Source: Ruminococcus sp. (GTDB lineage: Bacteria; Bacillota; Clostridia; Oscillospirales; Ruminococcaceae). From it: DNA of 64,000 bases. The notes under the pieces were generated by a model. It worked only from the letters and a program-made list of their open reading frames with translations, was not told the DNA's origin and made no database searches. Shown in pieces: positions 1-7,596 of the stretch. Within the stretch, counting starts at the first letter, position 1; the number at the start of each line of letters is the position of its first letter. Position numbers and translations under genes: made by a program. The DNA lies in NCBI GenBank assembly GCA_015066845.1, contig SVNO01000001.1, positions 1 to 64,000 of the forward strand, given 5' to 3'.

Positions 1-1
1 T

Positions 2-229
2 GCATCTGCACAGCAGATGATTGATAAAATCAAGGCTGGTGTCAATAACGGTTCTCTGGATAACAGCATCGTTCTGATGCACGAAACCTACACATCCACC
101 GCAGAAGCAGTTGAATATCTCCTGCCCTATCTCAAGCAGCAGGGCTGGCAGGTAGTAACCGTTTCTGAGATGTTCGCAGCAAACGGACAGCAGATGAAGG
201 ATGGACAGGTTTACACCAAGGTTTATTGA
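2..229 (+). CDS. Polysaccharide deacetylase (NodB/CE4-like), C-terminal fragment
   Basis: Only the last 75 residues are in the window; the gene starts to the left. The visible part reads SIVLMHETYTSTAEAVEYLL followed by a segment ending WQVVTVSEMF. This is the usual end of the NodB homology domain: a beta strand ending in a His motif, then an amphipathic helix, then the K-x-x-G-[WY]-x-[FV]-x-T-V-x-E strand. Family members remove acetyl groups from peptidoglycan, chitin or xylan. The substrate cannot be told from this fragment. A strong hairpin terminator follows 21 bases after the stop. Confidence 0.8.
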   Translation, partial: ASAQQMIDKIKAGVNNGSLDNSIVLMHETYTSTAEAVEYLLPYLKQQGWQVVTVSEMFAANGQQMKDGQVYTKVY

Positions 230-250
230 TAATCAAACCAATTTCCTTTC

Positions 251-289
251 GGTATCCACTCTGTTCTTACAGAGTGGGTACCATTTTTT
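251..289 (+). terminator. Rho-independent terminator after the deacetylase
   Basis: A near-perfect 13-bp hairpin (GGTATCCACTCTG pairing with CAGAGTGGGTACC, 7-base loop) is followed by a run of T. Confidence 0.85.
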
Positions 290-308
290 CAAAATAAGTG
301 GATAATGG

Positions 309-339
309 TTGTATTTTGTTCATATTTTTCCGATATAAT
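309..339 (+). promoter_or_regulatory. Probable promoter of the EcsC-family gene
   Basis: A perfect TATAAT lies at 334-339. The best upstream box is TTGTAT at 309-314 with a long 19-base spacer, so the -35 is weak. Confidence 0.5.
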
Positions 340-372
340 GGGAGAAAGACAATTTCACTGGAGATGATGACA

Positions 373-1155
373 ATGAATTCAGCTCAGATTGAACACGAAA
401 TGGAACGTCTGATTGCAGCAGAAACTACCTTTCTGCGCCTGAACCGCCCCCATCCTGCGGCGGTATGGCAAAAGCCGCTGGAACGCTATGTGCCGCGGCA
501 GCTGCGCAATACCCTCTATGCGGCATTCTGCAAGGCGTTTTCGCTGATTTTTGACAATGGTACAGTGTGGATCGAAAAGACCTATAATGCGCAGAAAATC
601 AGGGAGGACTACGAAATACACCAGTATGCCTCCCGTGTACGCAAGAACAAAAATGGTATGAAGGATTTTCGCCGGAACATCCAGAAATCACGCGCCGTGG
701 GTGCGGTAATTTCCACAGCAGAGGGTGTTGGCATGGGTGTGCTTGGCATCGGGCTTGCGGATATTCCGCTGCTGCTTGCAGTGCTGCTGCGCAGTGTGTA
801 CGAAATTGCGTTGCAATACGGCTTTTCTTATGATACGCCGGAGGAACAGGTTTTCATTCTCCGTCTGATGGAAATTGCACTCCAGCATGGGGACGCACTG
901 GATGAGCAGAATGCCGCGCTCAACCGGCAGCTGTATCAGAACACCATTCCGCAGGCAGACCGTGATGCACAAATCAGGCAGACAGCCGGAGTGCTTGCAG
1001 ATGACCTGCTCTATCTGAAATTCATTCAGGGCATTCCGATCGTGGGAATGGTCGGGGGTGTTTCGGATATGGTGTGTCATAAAAAAATTGCGGATTATGC
1101 AGAACTGAAATATCGTCGTCGATTTTTGTACAGACAAATGCGCGAGAATGGTTGA
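373..1155 (+). CDS. EcsC family protein
   Basis: A 260-residue protein. A glycine-rich amphipathic stretch at about residues 117-140 (AVISTAEGVGMGVLGIGLAD, then IPLLLAVLLRSVYEIA) and a second, GIPIVGMVGGVSDMV, near 225-240 are the hallmarks of the EcsC family, named after a protein linked to the B. subtilis Ecs exporter. The biochemical role of the family is not settled; it is thought to associate with membranes. I chose the ATG at 373 because GGAG sits 9 bases upstream. In-frame ATGs at 364 and 367 lie too close to that site. It appears monocistronic. Confidence 0.8.
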   Translation: MNSAQIEHEMERLIAAETTFLRLNRPHPAAVWQKPLERYVPRQLRNTLYAAFCKAFSLIFDNGTVWIEKTYNAQKIREDYEIHQYASRVRKNKNGMKDFRRNIQKSRAVGAVISTAEGVGMGVLGIGLADIPLLLAVLLRSVYEIALQYGFSYDTPEEQVFILRLMEIALQHGDALDEQNAALNRQLYQNTIPQADRDAQIRQTAGVLADDLLYLKFIQGIPIVGMVGGVSDMVCHKKIADYAELKYRRRFLYRQMRENG

Positions 1156-1212
1156 GTTTTGTCGGAATGCGCAGAATTGTTCCGTGCACTCTCTCTTTTT
1201 TTTCATTCTGTA

Positions 1213-1241
1213 TTGACGAATTGCAAATTTTGTGGTATTAT
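1213..1241 (+). promoter_or_regulatory. Promoter of the asparagine synthetase-like gene
   Basis: TTGACG at 1213-1218, 17-base spacer, TATTAT at 1236-1241. Transcription would begin near 1248, leaving about 36 bases of leader before the ATG at 1284, so no longer N-terminus can be encoded upstream. Confidence 0.8.
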
Positions 1242-1283
1242 TTTAACAGTGGGTTTTCCCAAATTTACGCAATGAGGTGTACT

Positions 1284-2822
1284 ATGATTGAAATCAAGAC
1301 CTACCGAGGACATATCCGCAACTGGCAGGCACTCTGCACAGAACTTGGCATTGATGCTGGACTCTCCAGAGAAGCCCGTGAAGCGGAAATTCTGATAAAA
1401 GCCTATGAAACATGGGGCTGTGACATGGCATCCCATATGCATGGCATGTTTGCCTTTGCACTTTGGGATACGCAGGAACAGAAGCTCTTCTGTCTGCGTG
1501 ACCAGCTCGGCACAAAGCCTTTTTATTATTATCAGACAGCCGATGGCACATTGCTGTACGGCACAATGCTGCGCGACATTCTCGACCAGCCCGGTTTTGT
1601 CAAGGAATTGGCTGTGGAACAGCTTCAGCTCTACATGAGCCTGACATATCCGGCAGGGGAGGACACCTTCTTCCGCGGTGTCAAAAAACTCCTGCCCGGT
1701 CGCTATCTCGAATGGCAGAACGGCGAATTTACCATCACACGTTACTGGAAACCGGAATTCCGTCCCGACACGGAAAAAACACTCGATGCATGGGCAGATG
1801 AGATTCATGCAGCTGTCGGACAGATGATGGAGGAAGTCAAGACTCCCGATGAAACCGCGTATTCGTTCCTCTCCGGTGGTGTGGATTCTTCCTATGTTCT
1901 CGCCATGTCCGATGTGCAGGTATCCGCATCCTGCGGCTATGACGATGAACGCTTTGACGAGTCCGGTCTTGCAAAGCAGACTGCCGATATTCTTGGACGT
2001 GACAACAACAGATGTCTGGTGACACCGGAGGATTATTTCGCCGTTGTTCCCTATGTGATGTACAATATGGAGCAGCCCCTTGGTGATGCTTCTGCCATTG
2101 CCTTTGCCATTGCCTGCCGTGAAACGGCAAAGCAGACAAAGCTCTGCTATTCCGGCGAGGGCGCGGATGAATTCTTCGGCGGCTACAATATGTACCGCAA
2201 TGCCGAGCGTTACGGCGATAACCTCAAGACCTTCTATGTGGGCAATACCAACATCATGAAGGAAGAAGAAAAGCAGCGTATTCTCAAGCATTACAATCCT
2301 AATGTGCTGCCGATTCAGCTTGTGGAGGACATTTACAAGGAGAACGAGGGACTTGACCCGCTTTCCAAGATGTCCGATGTGGATATCCAGATTTGGCTGG
2401 AGGGCGATATTTACCTGAACGTGGACAAAATGAGTACTGCTGCAGGACTGGAAATCCGTATGCCGCTGACGGATACCAGAATTTTTGACATTGCCTCCCG
2501 TATGCCGTCCTGCTATAAGGTCAATGCAGAGCAGAACAAGGTGGCATTCCGTACCGCTGCGGCAAAGGTACTGCCGGAGGACATTGCATTCCGCAAGAAG
2601 CTCGGCTTCATTGTTCCCATCCGCATCTGGCTTGCAGATGACCGCTATAATCAGGATGTGCAGCGATTGCTGAACAGTGAGATTGCAGAGCAGTTCTTCC
2701 ACATGGACGAATTGAAAGCCATCTGGGACGAATACATCGGCGGCAATTCCGACAACTGGAGAAAGGTCTGGATGATTTATACGTTCCTTGTATGGTATGA
2801 GGAGTATTTTGTAAAACGCTAA
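1284..2822 (+). CDS. Asparagine synthetase (AsnB)-like protein without a functional glutaminase site
   Basis: A 512-residue protein with a complete synthetase half: PP-loop SGGVDSSY at about 197-204, SGEGADEFFGGY near 290, and MSTAAGLEIRMPLTD further on. These are the ATP and aspartate-binding motifs of AsnB, which makes asparagine from aspartate. The N-terminal class II amidotransferase half is cut short. The first residues (MIEIKTYRGHIRNW) line up with the internal Y-N-G-E-I-Y-N region of AsnB, so Cys2 and roughly 60 residues are absent, and the glutamine-binding NGE reads RGH. The start is firm: GAGGTG lies just upstream and a good promoter precedes it by only tens of bases. Inference: it uses free ammonia, or is a specialised amide/lactam-forming relative. 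A true AsnA lies 2 kb downstream on the other strand. Confidence 0.85.
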   Translation: MIEIKTYRGHIRNWQALCTELGIDAGLSREAREAEILIKAYETWGCDMASHMHGMFAFALWDTQEQKLFCLRDQLGTKPFYYYQTADGTLLYGTMLRDILDQPGFVKELAVEQLQLYMSLTYPAGEDTFFRGVKKLLPGRYLEWQNGEFTITRYWKPEFRPDTEKTLDAWADEIHAAVGQMMEEVKTPDETAYSFLSGGVDSSYVLAMSDVQVSASCGYDDERFDESGLAKQTADILGRDNNRCLVTPEDYFAVVPYVMYNMEQPLGDASAIAFAIACRETAKQTKLCYSGEGADEFFGGYNMYRNAERYGDNLKTFYVGNTNIMKEEEKQRILKHYNPNVLPIQLVEDIYKENEGLDPLSKMSDVDIQIWLEGDIYLNVDKMSTAAGLEIRMPLTDTRIFDIASRMPSCYKVNAEQNKVAFRTAAAKVLPEDIAFRKKLGFIVPIRIWLADDRYNQDVQRLLNSEIAEQFFHMDELKAIWDEYIGGNSDNWRKVWMIYTFLVWYEEYFVKR

Positions 2823-2865
2823 TCAAAAAACCGCTGGTTTCAAAGGGCGGTAGCCATAAAGAAGT

Positions 2866-2904
2866 AACTCCAGAGAAGAAAACGTCTTCTCTGGAGTTCG
2901 TTTT
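2866..2904 (+). terminator. Terminator after the asnB-like gene
   Basis: A 14-bp hairpin (AACTCCAGAGAAGA with TCTTCTCTGGAGTT) is followed by CGTTTTA. The next 150 bases up to 3060 hold only a loose inverted repeat (CAGTTTGT at 2910 and ACAAACTG at 2940). Confidence 0.85.
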
Positions 2905-3060
2905 ACATTCAGTTTGTCAAATTGGGATTTGTTGCTCCAACAAACTGAAAGTTTCAAGTAGGTTGGCATTGCAAATTTATTAGCACTTTTCTAGTCGAAA
3001 ATCACTAAATCAGCTAACGTTCTTTTTTCTTTCAAACACTGGTCACTCGCTCTTATCAAT

Positions 3061-3720
3061 CTATTTTACTTGATAAGGCTTATCATCCAGCGGCTTCTTG
3101 CAACCATTCTTCTTCGCAATATAGTGAAATAATGCTTTCTGCATCCACTTACCAATACGCTTATGTTGTCGAATCACTTTTTCCGAAAAATACTCCGGGG
3201 CAGCAAATTCATTTACTTCTTCCTTGTCAAAAGTTTCTTTCTGTGCAAAAGATCTTCCCATCTTTTCATAATGTGCTACCAGCTTCTCTGCCATGTCCTC
3301 CGGCATCCAAGAAGGGCCAAAATTATCCCCTTTAATCAGCGTTCCATTATATTCACAGTTAAAATATGACGGTAATATTTCTAAATATGCCTCTCCGCAC
3401 CGAAGCTGGCTGGCTTCAGCAAAGCCTCCCTGTAGTATAAAAGACATTTTCGTGCCGTCCTCCTTTTTCGGTTGCAAAGTTTCTAAAAATTCCAACATAA
3501 TTCCCGGCACACTTTCTACATACAAAGGAAGCGCAAATAAAATATTGCTATTTTTCTCATATGCTTCTTTAGCACCTGTCCACTGCTTTTTATCCGACAA
3601 ATGCCAAACTTCTGTTGTATTTCCGCTATCCTCGAATCCACGGACAAAAGTGCGGATAATTCGCGCTGTATTGCTCTTAGCCTCCACACGAGGACTTGCG
3701 TTAATTATTACTAAATGCAT
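3061..3720 (-). CDS. NAD(P)H-dependent FMN reductase / flavodoxin-fold protein
   Basis: A 219-residue protein. The N-terminus MHLVIINASPRVEAKSNTAR is the FMN phosphate-binding loop of flavodoxin-like reductases (N-[AG]-S-P-R-x-x-S-N-[ST]). A second FMN-contact region, ILFALPLYVESVPG, matches the P-L-Y-[VW] motif near residues 60-73. It probably reduces flavin, quinone or an electrophile in the cytoplasm. Its start overlaps the end of the upstream flavodoxin-like gene by 10 bases, so the two are translated together. Both genes are visibly more AT-rich than their neighbours, which suggests acquisition from outside. Substrate unknown. Confidence 0.8.
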   Translation of the reverse strand: MHLVIINASPRVEAKSNTARIIRTFVRGFEDSGNTTEVWHLSDKKQWTGAKEAYEKNSNILFALPLYVESVPGIMLEFLETLQPKKEDGTKMSFILQGGFAEASQLRCGEAYLEILPSYFNCEYNGTLIKGDNFGPSWMPEDMAEKLVAHYEKMGRSFAQKETFDKEEVNEFAAPEYFSEKVIRQHKRIGKWMQKALFHYIAKKNGCKKPLDDKPYQVK

Positions 3721-4220
3721 GAAAGAATCTCCCTTCCTTCTTCTAACGGATATACACCAAGAGAGGTACTTTCAAAATTAAGTGTCGTTCTCTCCATCCA
3801 TTTTTCAAGATATGTATGTTCTGCATTCCCCGTATAAACAATTCCCATCTGCGGACGAATATCATAACGCGGTACATGTCGCATCTGACCATCTACAAAC
3901 TGTAAATACATTGTTGCAATCGGCAAAATTCTATCCAACAAATTTTTCGTCTGATAAGATACAAATCCAAATTTTATATCTGTAATGAAAACAATCTTCT
4001 CATGTTGTAAAATTTTTTTAAGAATAATCTCATAGTCATCCTTAATTGTACAGATTCCCGGTGTCTTCAACCAACAATAATTACAACCAATGCAATGCGA
4101 TATTGTCATTCCCTTTGTACAAACCACCTCACTGCCCTCAGACTGTGCGCATATCTGATTTTGCAATTCCAAAACTTCATCATTATCCTCAGATAATGTA
4201 TTTAACACAAGTACACTCAT
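3711..4220 (-). CDS. Flavodoxin family protein with a Cys motif
   Basis: A 169-residue flavodoxin-fold protein, first gene of a two-gene leftward operon. The order is typical: a short N-terminal strand (MSVLVLNTLSEDNDE), the cysteine motif SHCIGCNYCW at about residues 42-51, then ITDIKFGFVSYQTKNLLDR, the usual FMN-loop plus helix of the iron-sulfur flavoprotein-like branch. With two to three Cys it could hold a cluster or use a Cys pair, but the spacing is not a full ferredoxin motif. GGGAGAAGAG precedes the ATG. The base composition is AT-rich like its partner. The redox partner is unknown. Confidence 0.75.
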   Translation of the reverse strand: MSVLVLNTLSEDNDEVLELQNQICAQSEGSEVVCTKGMTISHCIGCNYCWLKTPGICTIKDDYEIILKKILQHEKIVFITDIKFGFVSYQTKNLLDRILPIATMYLQFVDGQMRHVPRYDIRPQMGIVYTGNAEHTYLEKWMERTTLNFESTSLGVYPLEEGREILSCI

Positions 4221-4252
4221 ATTCTCTTCTCCCTTTTCTACTACTATGTAAA

Positions 4253-4484
4253 ATCTAAATCTTGAATGAAAATGCGGGATTCGGGTGACTCCCCGCGGGG
4301 CGGGGAGATGCTGAACAAAGTGAAGCAGAGGGGACGGGCTGTTCAGCGCAGCCCCCGCATATCCCTCCCCCGCTTTGCGGGGGAGGTGCCGCCGAACGGC
4401 GGCGGAGGGGGCAGCTCTTGCTATCTGTTCAAGTTAAGAAGCATCATCAAGTTTTAGCTTTTACAAACTACTACTCATTTAGAT
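4253..4484 (+). repeat. GC-rich, multi-hairpin intergenic element (REP/MITE-like)
   Basis: About 140 very GC-rich bases sit inside an AT-rich gap. They contain nested inverted repeats: ATGCGGG (4272) with CCCGCAT (4354), CTCCCCGC-GGG-GCGGGGAG (4289-4307), GCTGAACA (4310) with TGTTCAGC (4340), a hairpin of CCTCCCCCGC with GCGGGGGAGG (about 4363-4386) and a GCCGCC/GGCGGC hairpin after it. The outer edges carry ATCTAAAT (4253-4260) and its inverse ATTTAGAT (4477-4484), and CTACTACT occurs on both sides (4238, 4468). The short reading frame through it has no protein-like character. It resembles a dispersed non-autonomous repeat; copy number in the genome cannot be judged from one window. Confidence 0.55.
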
Positions 4485-4589
4485 TAAACTTTCCTAAAAT
4501 CAAAAGTCATAATTCCCTCCGCAAAATTCAAGTTTATCTGTAAGTCGATTATAGCATTGTCGATATAAAGAGTCAACGGCATAAACAAC

Positions 4590-4629
4590 GCAAAGCTACT
4601 TTTGACATCAAAATCAAAAGTGGCTTTGC
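4590..4629 (-). terminator. Terminator of the asnS-asnA transcript
   Basis: A 16-bp hairpin (GCAAAGC-A/C-ACTTTTGA type arms, 8-base loop) lies 49 bases beyond the asnA stop. The T-tract on the minus strand is imperfect. Confidence 0.6.
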
Positions 4630-4677
4630 AATACTTCTGTATAACTATCAGACTAAAAGCCAGCGGTTTTTCTTGTA

Positions 4678-5688
4678 TTATAGCAGCGTAATCCCGTGCG
4701 CTGCACATTCCTCCAGCATGGAGGCAGGCCAGATGGATGCCTGTACTTCGCCGATATGCGCCTTTTCAAGGAGAAGCATACACAGACGGGACTGTCCGAT
4801 ACCGCCGCCAATGGTCAGCGGCAGTACATTGTCACGAATCATCTGGTGATAAGTGTACTGGTATCTGTCCTCAGCTCCTCGCGCAGCAAGCTGTGCCTGC
4901 AAGGACTCTGCGTCCACGCGGATGCCCATGGAGGAAATCTCCAGTGCATTGTCCAGCACCTCATCCCAGAACAGCAGGTCGCCGTTGAGTGACCAGTCAT
5001 CATAATCAGGTGCACGTCCGTCATGGGGCTGCCCACTTTTCAGGTTGCCGCCAATCTGCATGATAAAGACGGTGCCATGCTCCTTGGTGATGAGTCGTTC
5101 ACGTTCCTTGCCGGATTTATCCGGATACATGTCCTCCAGCTCCTGCGCTGTGATAAAGAACGGCGTATCGCAGACCGTTGTTTTCAGTACCGGATAACGC
5201 AGGTTTACCTTGCGCTTTGTAAATGCAATTGCCTTGACAATGGCAGTCACCGATTCTTTCAGGAATTCCACTGTACGTTCTTCACGGTGAATGACCTTTT
5301 CCCAGTCCCACTGGTCAACGAAGATGGAATGCACATTATCCGTGTCATCATCGCGGCGGATGGCGTTCATATCCGTGTAGATGCCTTCGTCGGCATTGTA
5401 CTTGTAGCGATACAGTGCCATGCGCTTCCACTTGGCAAGGGACTGTACGACCTCCGCGTCATTTTCGATTTCCTTGATAGAAAATTCCACCTTGCGTTCA
5501 ATGCCGTTGAGGTCATCGTTAATGCCGCTGCCTTTCTGTACGATCAGGGGCGCGGTTACGCGGTCAAGCGTCAGTCCGAAGGACAATGCCTGCTGGAACA
5601 AATCCTTGATATATTTGATTGCATGTTGGGTTTCTCTCAGCGAAAGCTTGGATTCGTAGCCCTCCGGAATATACAATGTTCTTGCCAT
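4678..5688 (-). CDS. asnA: Aspartate--ammonia ligase AsnA
   Basis: 336 residues, the normal AsnA length. It makes asparagine from aspartate, ATP and ammonia in the cytoplasm and is built like a class II aminoacyl-tRNA synthetase core. Diagnostic stretches seen are ETQHAIKYIKDLFQ, VQKGSGINDDLNGIERKVEF, SIFVDQWDWEKVI and, near the C-terminus, LTIGGGIGQSRLCMLLLEK. I chose the ATG at 5688 (MARTLYIP) because GAGGTGG lies 5 bases upstream; an in-frame ATG 9 bases earlier overlaps that site. It lies 40 bases downstream of asnS, so it should share the asparagine T-box. Together the two genes make and charge asparagine. Confidence 0.97.
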   Translation of the reverse strand: MARTLYIPEGYESKLSLRETQHAIKYIKDLFQQALSFGLTLDRVTAPLIVQKGSGINDDLNGIERKVEFSIKEIENDAEVVQSLAKWKRMALYRYKYNADEGIYTDMNAIRRDDDTDNVHSIFVDQWDWEKVIHREERTVEFLKESVTAIVKAIAFTKRKVNLRYPVLKTTVCDTPFFITAQELEDMYPDKSGKERERLITKEHGTVFIMQIGGNLKSGQPHDGRAPDYDDWSLNGDLLFWDEVLDNALEISSMGIRVDAESLQAQLAARGAEDRYQYTYHQMIRDNVLPLTIGGGIGQSRLCMLLLEKAHIGEVQASIWPASMLEECAAHGITLL

Positions 5689-5728
5689 AAATACCACCTC
5701 GTTCAGTTTTTTTGCTGTTTCTTCCGAT

Positions 5729-7099
5729 TTAGCGGATGGAGCCGACAGTTCTCGGATAAAGGATCACGTCGCGGATATTGGATACACCGGTCACATACAT
5801 GATCAGACGCTCAAAGCCCAGACCAAAGCCGCCGTGCGGTACAGAGCCGAACTTTCTCAAGTCGAGATAATCGGTGTACAGGTCGAGGTTCATGCCACGC
5901 GCTTCCATCGCTGCTACCAGTTTGTCATAATCTGCTTCACGCTCACTGCCGCCGATGATTTCGCCAACGCCCGGAACGAGCAGGTCAACCGCTGCAACAG
6001 TTTTGCCGTCCGCGTTCTGTTTCATATAGAAGGACTTGATTTCCTTGGGATAATCCGTTACAAATACAGCCTTCTGGAATACCTTTTCAGAAATATAACG
6101 CTCATGCTCTGTCTGCAAATCACAGCCCCATTCTACCGGATAGGTGAACTTTTCGCCGGATTCCTGCAACAGACGGATGGCTTCTGTGTAGGTAACTGTC
6201 CCGAATTCATGGGAAATCAGCTCCTCCAGTCTTGCAATGATGCCCTTTTCAAAGTGCATATCGAAGAACTGCATTTCATTCGGACAGGTGTCGAGCACCT
6301 TGCGGATAACGGTCTTGATCATTTCCTCCGCAATTTCGATGATGTCCGGCAGCTCAGCAAATGCAATCTCCGGCTCTACATGCCAGAATTCTGCCAGATG
6401 CTTGGGGGTGTTGCTGTTCTCAGCACGGAAAGACGGGCCGAATGTGTAGATTTTGCCCATTGCCATGGCAGCCACTTCACCCTCCAGCTGACCGGATACG
6501 CTCAGACCAGCCTTTTTGCCGAAGAAATCATCTGCATAGTATTCCTGCTCGTTCTTGTAATCGGTGGAATAGCCGATGGTGGTTACCTGGAACATTTCAC
6601 CTGCACCCTCGCAGTCACTGCCAGTGATGAGGGGGGTGTTGATATAAACATAATTCTTGCTCTGGAAATACTCATGGATTGCCGCAGCCATGACGGAACG
6701 GACTCTCTGTACGGCATTGAATGTGTTCGTTCTGCCGCGCAGATGGGGCATGGTACGCAGGAATTCGAGGGTGTGACGCTTCTTCTGCAGCGGATAGTCA
6801 GGCGGACATGTGCCCAGAACTGTGATTGCAGAAGCATTGATTTCTACGCCGTTCTGCGGAGATGCAACAACTGTACCCTCCACCTTCAGGGAAGTACCCA
6901 AATGCAGCGCAGGCTCAAAATCAATGTCAGAAGCCTTGTCCACAACAATCTGGAGGTGCTTGAGCGTTGTGCCGTCATTCAGCTCAATAAATGCCATATT
7001 CTTGGAATTTCTCGCGGTTCTTACCCAGCCGCAGACGGTTACGGACTTGCCGACATAGTCAGCGTTGTTGAAAATTTCTTTCAGGTCAATGTGTTTCAT
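5729..7099 (-). CDS. asnS: Asparagine--tRNA ligase
   Basis: 456 residues, class IIb synthetase. An N-terminal OB-fold anticodon domain (VTVCGWVRTARNSKNMAFIE, residues 20-40) is followed by the catalytic core, with motif 2 near FRAENSNTPKHLAEFWHVEP and motif 3 GLGFERLIMYVTG at the end. It charges tRNA-Asn. I chose the second ATG (MKHIDLKEIF) because GAAAGG is well spaced from it; the ATG two codons upstream is only about 3 bases from that site. It is preceded by a T-box leader and followed by asnA. Confidence 0.96.
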   Translation of the reverse strand: MKHIDLKEIFNNADYVGKSVTVCGWVRTARNSKNMAFIELNDGTTLKHLQIVVDKASDIDFEPALHLGTSLKVEGTVVASPQNGVEINASAITVLGTCPPDYPLQKKRHTLEFLRTMPHLRGRTNTFNAVQRVRSVMAAAIHEYFQSKNYVYINTPLITGSDCEGAGEMFQVTTIGYSTDYKNEQEYYADDFFGKKAGLSVSGQLEGEVAAMAMGKIYTFGPSFRAENSNTPKHLAEFWHVEPEIAFAELPDIIEIAEEMIKTVIRKVLDTCPNEMQFFDMHFEKGIIARLEELISHEFGTVTYTEAIRLLQESGEKFTYPVEWGCDLQTEHERYISEKVFQKAVFVTDYPKEIKSFYMKQNADGKTVAAVDLLVPGVGEIIGGSEREADYDKLVAAMEARGMNLDLYTDYLDLRKFGSVPHGGFGLGFERLIMYVTGVSNIRDVILYPRTVGSIR

Positions 7100-7127
7100 A
7101 TGCATAATCCTTTCTGTTTGTGTGGGG

Positions 7128-7400
7128 ATAAAAAATACTCCCGTCCTAATTTGCCTTAGGACGGGAGAGAATTACCCGTGGTGCCACCTAAATTACCGCA
7201 AAGCGGTCACTTACGCTCATACAAGCGTTTCCGTTTAACGCACGGCTACGGCGTACCTACTGACCGCGGCGCGGTGTTCAGCTTGCTGCTCTGGAGTGTT
7301 ATTCGCAGGGACTCGGCTGCGCGGTTCTCACTATCCCGCACTCACTTTGAGTGATTTTCCCTGTTACTTCTCTCCGTCATCGCATTTATGATGATTTCTA
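7128..7400 (-). promoter_or_regulatory. T-box riboswitch controlling asnS-asnA (asparagine type)
   Basis: On the minus strand the conserved T-box AGGTGGCACCACGGGT lies at 7189-7174. A terminator hairpin follows (CTCCCGTCCTAA/TTAGGACGGGAG, 7167-7138) with a U-run at 7136-7129. The 200 bases upstream fold into a stem I-like domain. A candidate specifier AAC (Asn) is at 7300-7298, in the context GAAT-AAC-A. T-box leaders bind uncharged tRNA, which stabilises the antiterminator, so low Asn-tRNA charging should switch on both asnS and asnA. The specifier fits the downstream genes; its exact loop position is inferred. Confidence 0.93.
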
Positions 7401-7406
7401 AACCAT

Positions 7407-7435
7407 ATTATAGCACGTTTCGGGGAGGATGTCAA
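7407..7435 (-). promoter_or_regulatory. Promoter of the T-box/asnS-asnA operon
   Basis: Perfect TTGACA (7435-7430), 17-base spacer and TATAAT (7412-7407) on the minus strand. Start near 7400. Confidence 0.92.
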
Positions 7436-7528
7436 GAGGAAAAAGAGCAATTTTTTTCAGAAAAAATGGTCAATATGCGTGGATATGATGTTTTTTTCTT
7501 GAAACTGAAAGTTTTTTTGAAAAAACTA

Positions 7529-7557
7529 TGGTCAAATCCAGTGAAATGTGGTATAAT
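7529..7557 (+). promoter_or_regulatory. Promoter of the cysteine desulfurase operon
   Basis: Extended -10 TGG-TATAAT at 7549-7557. The best -35 is a weak TGGTCA at 7529-7534 with a 17-base spacer. Confidence 0.6.
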
Positions 7558-7596
7558 AAAAATAAGTGTTGTAAATCGAAAGAAAGAAGTGAAACT

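Noticed and set aside
1203..2702. 499-codon open frame opposite the asnB-like gene
   Set aside because: The sense strand encodes a well-conserved synthetase with promoter and ribosome site; the antisense product has no recognisable features.
4266..4457. Short plus-strand frame through the GC-rich element
   Set aside because: Its residues come from hairpin repeats; no ribosome site and no protein-like pattern.
4484..4708. 74-codon minus-strand frame overlapping the end of asnA
   Set aside because: It spans the asnA terminator hairpin and lacks a ribosome site.
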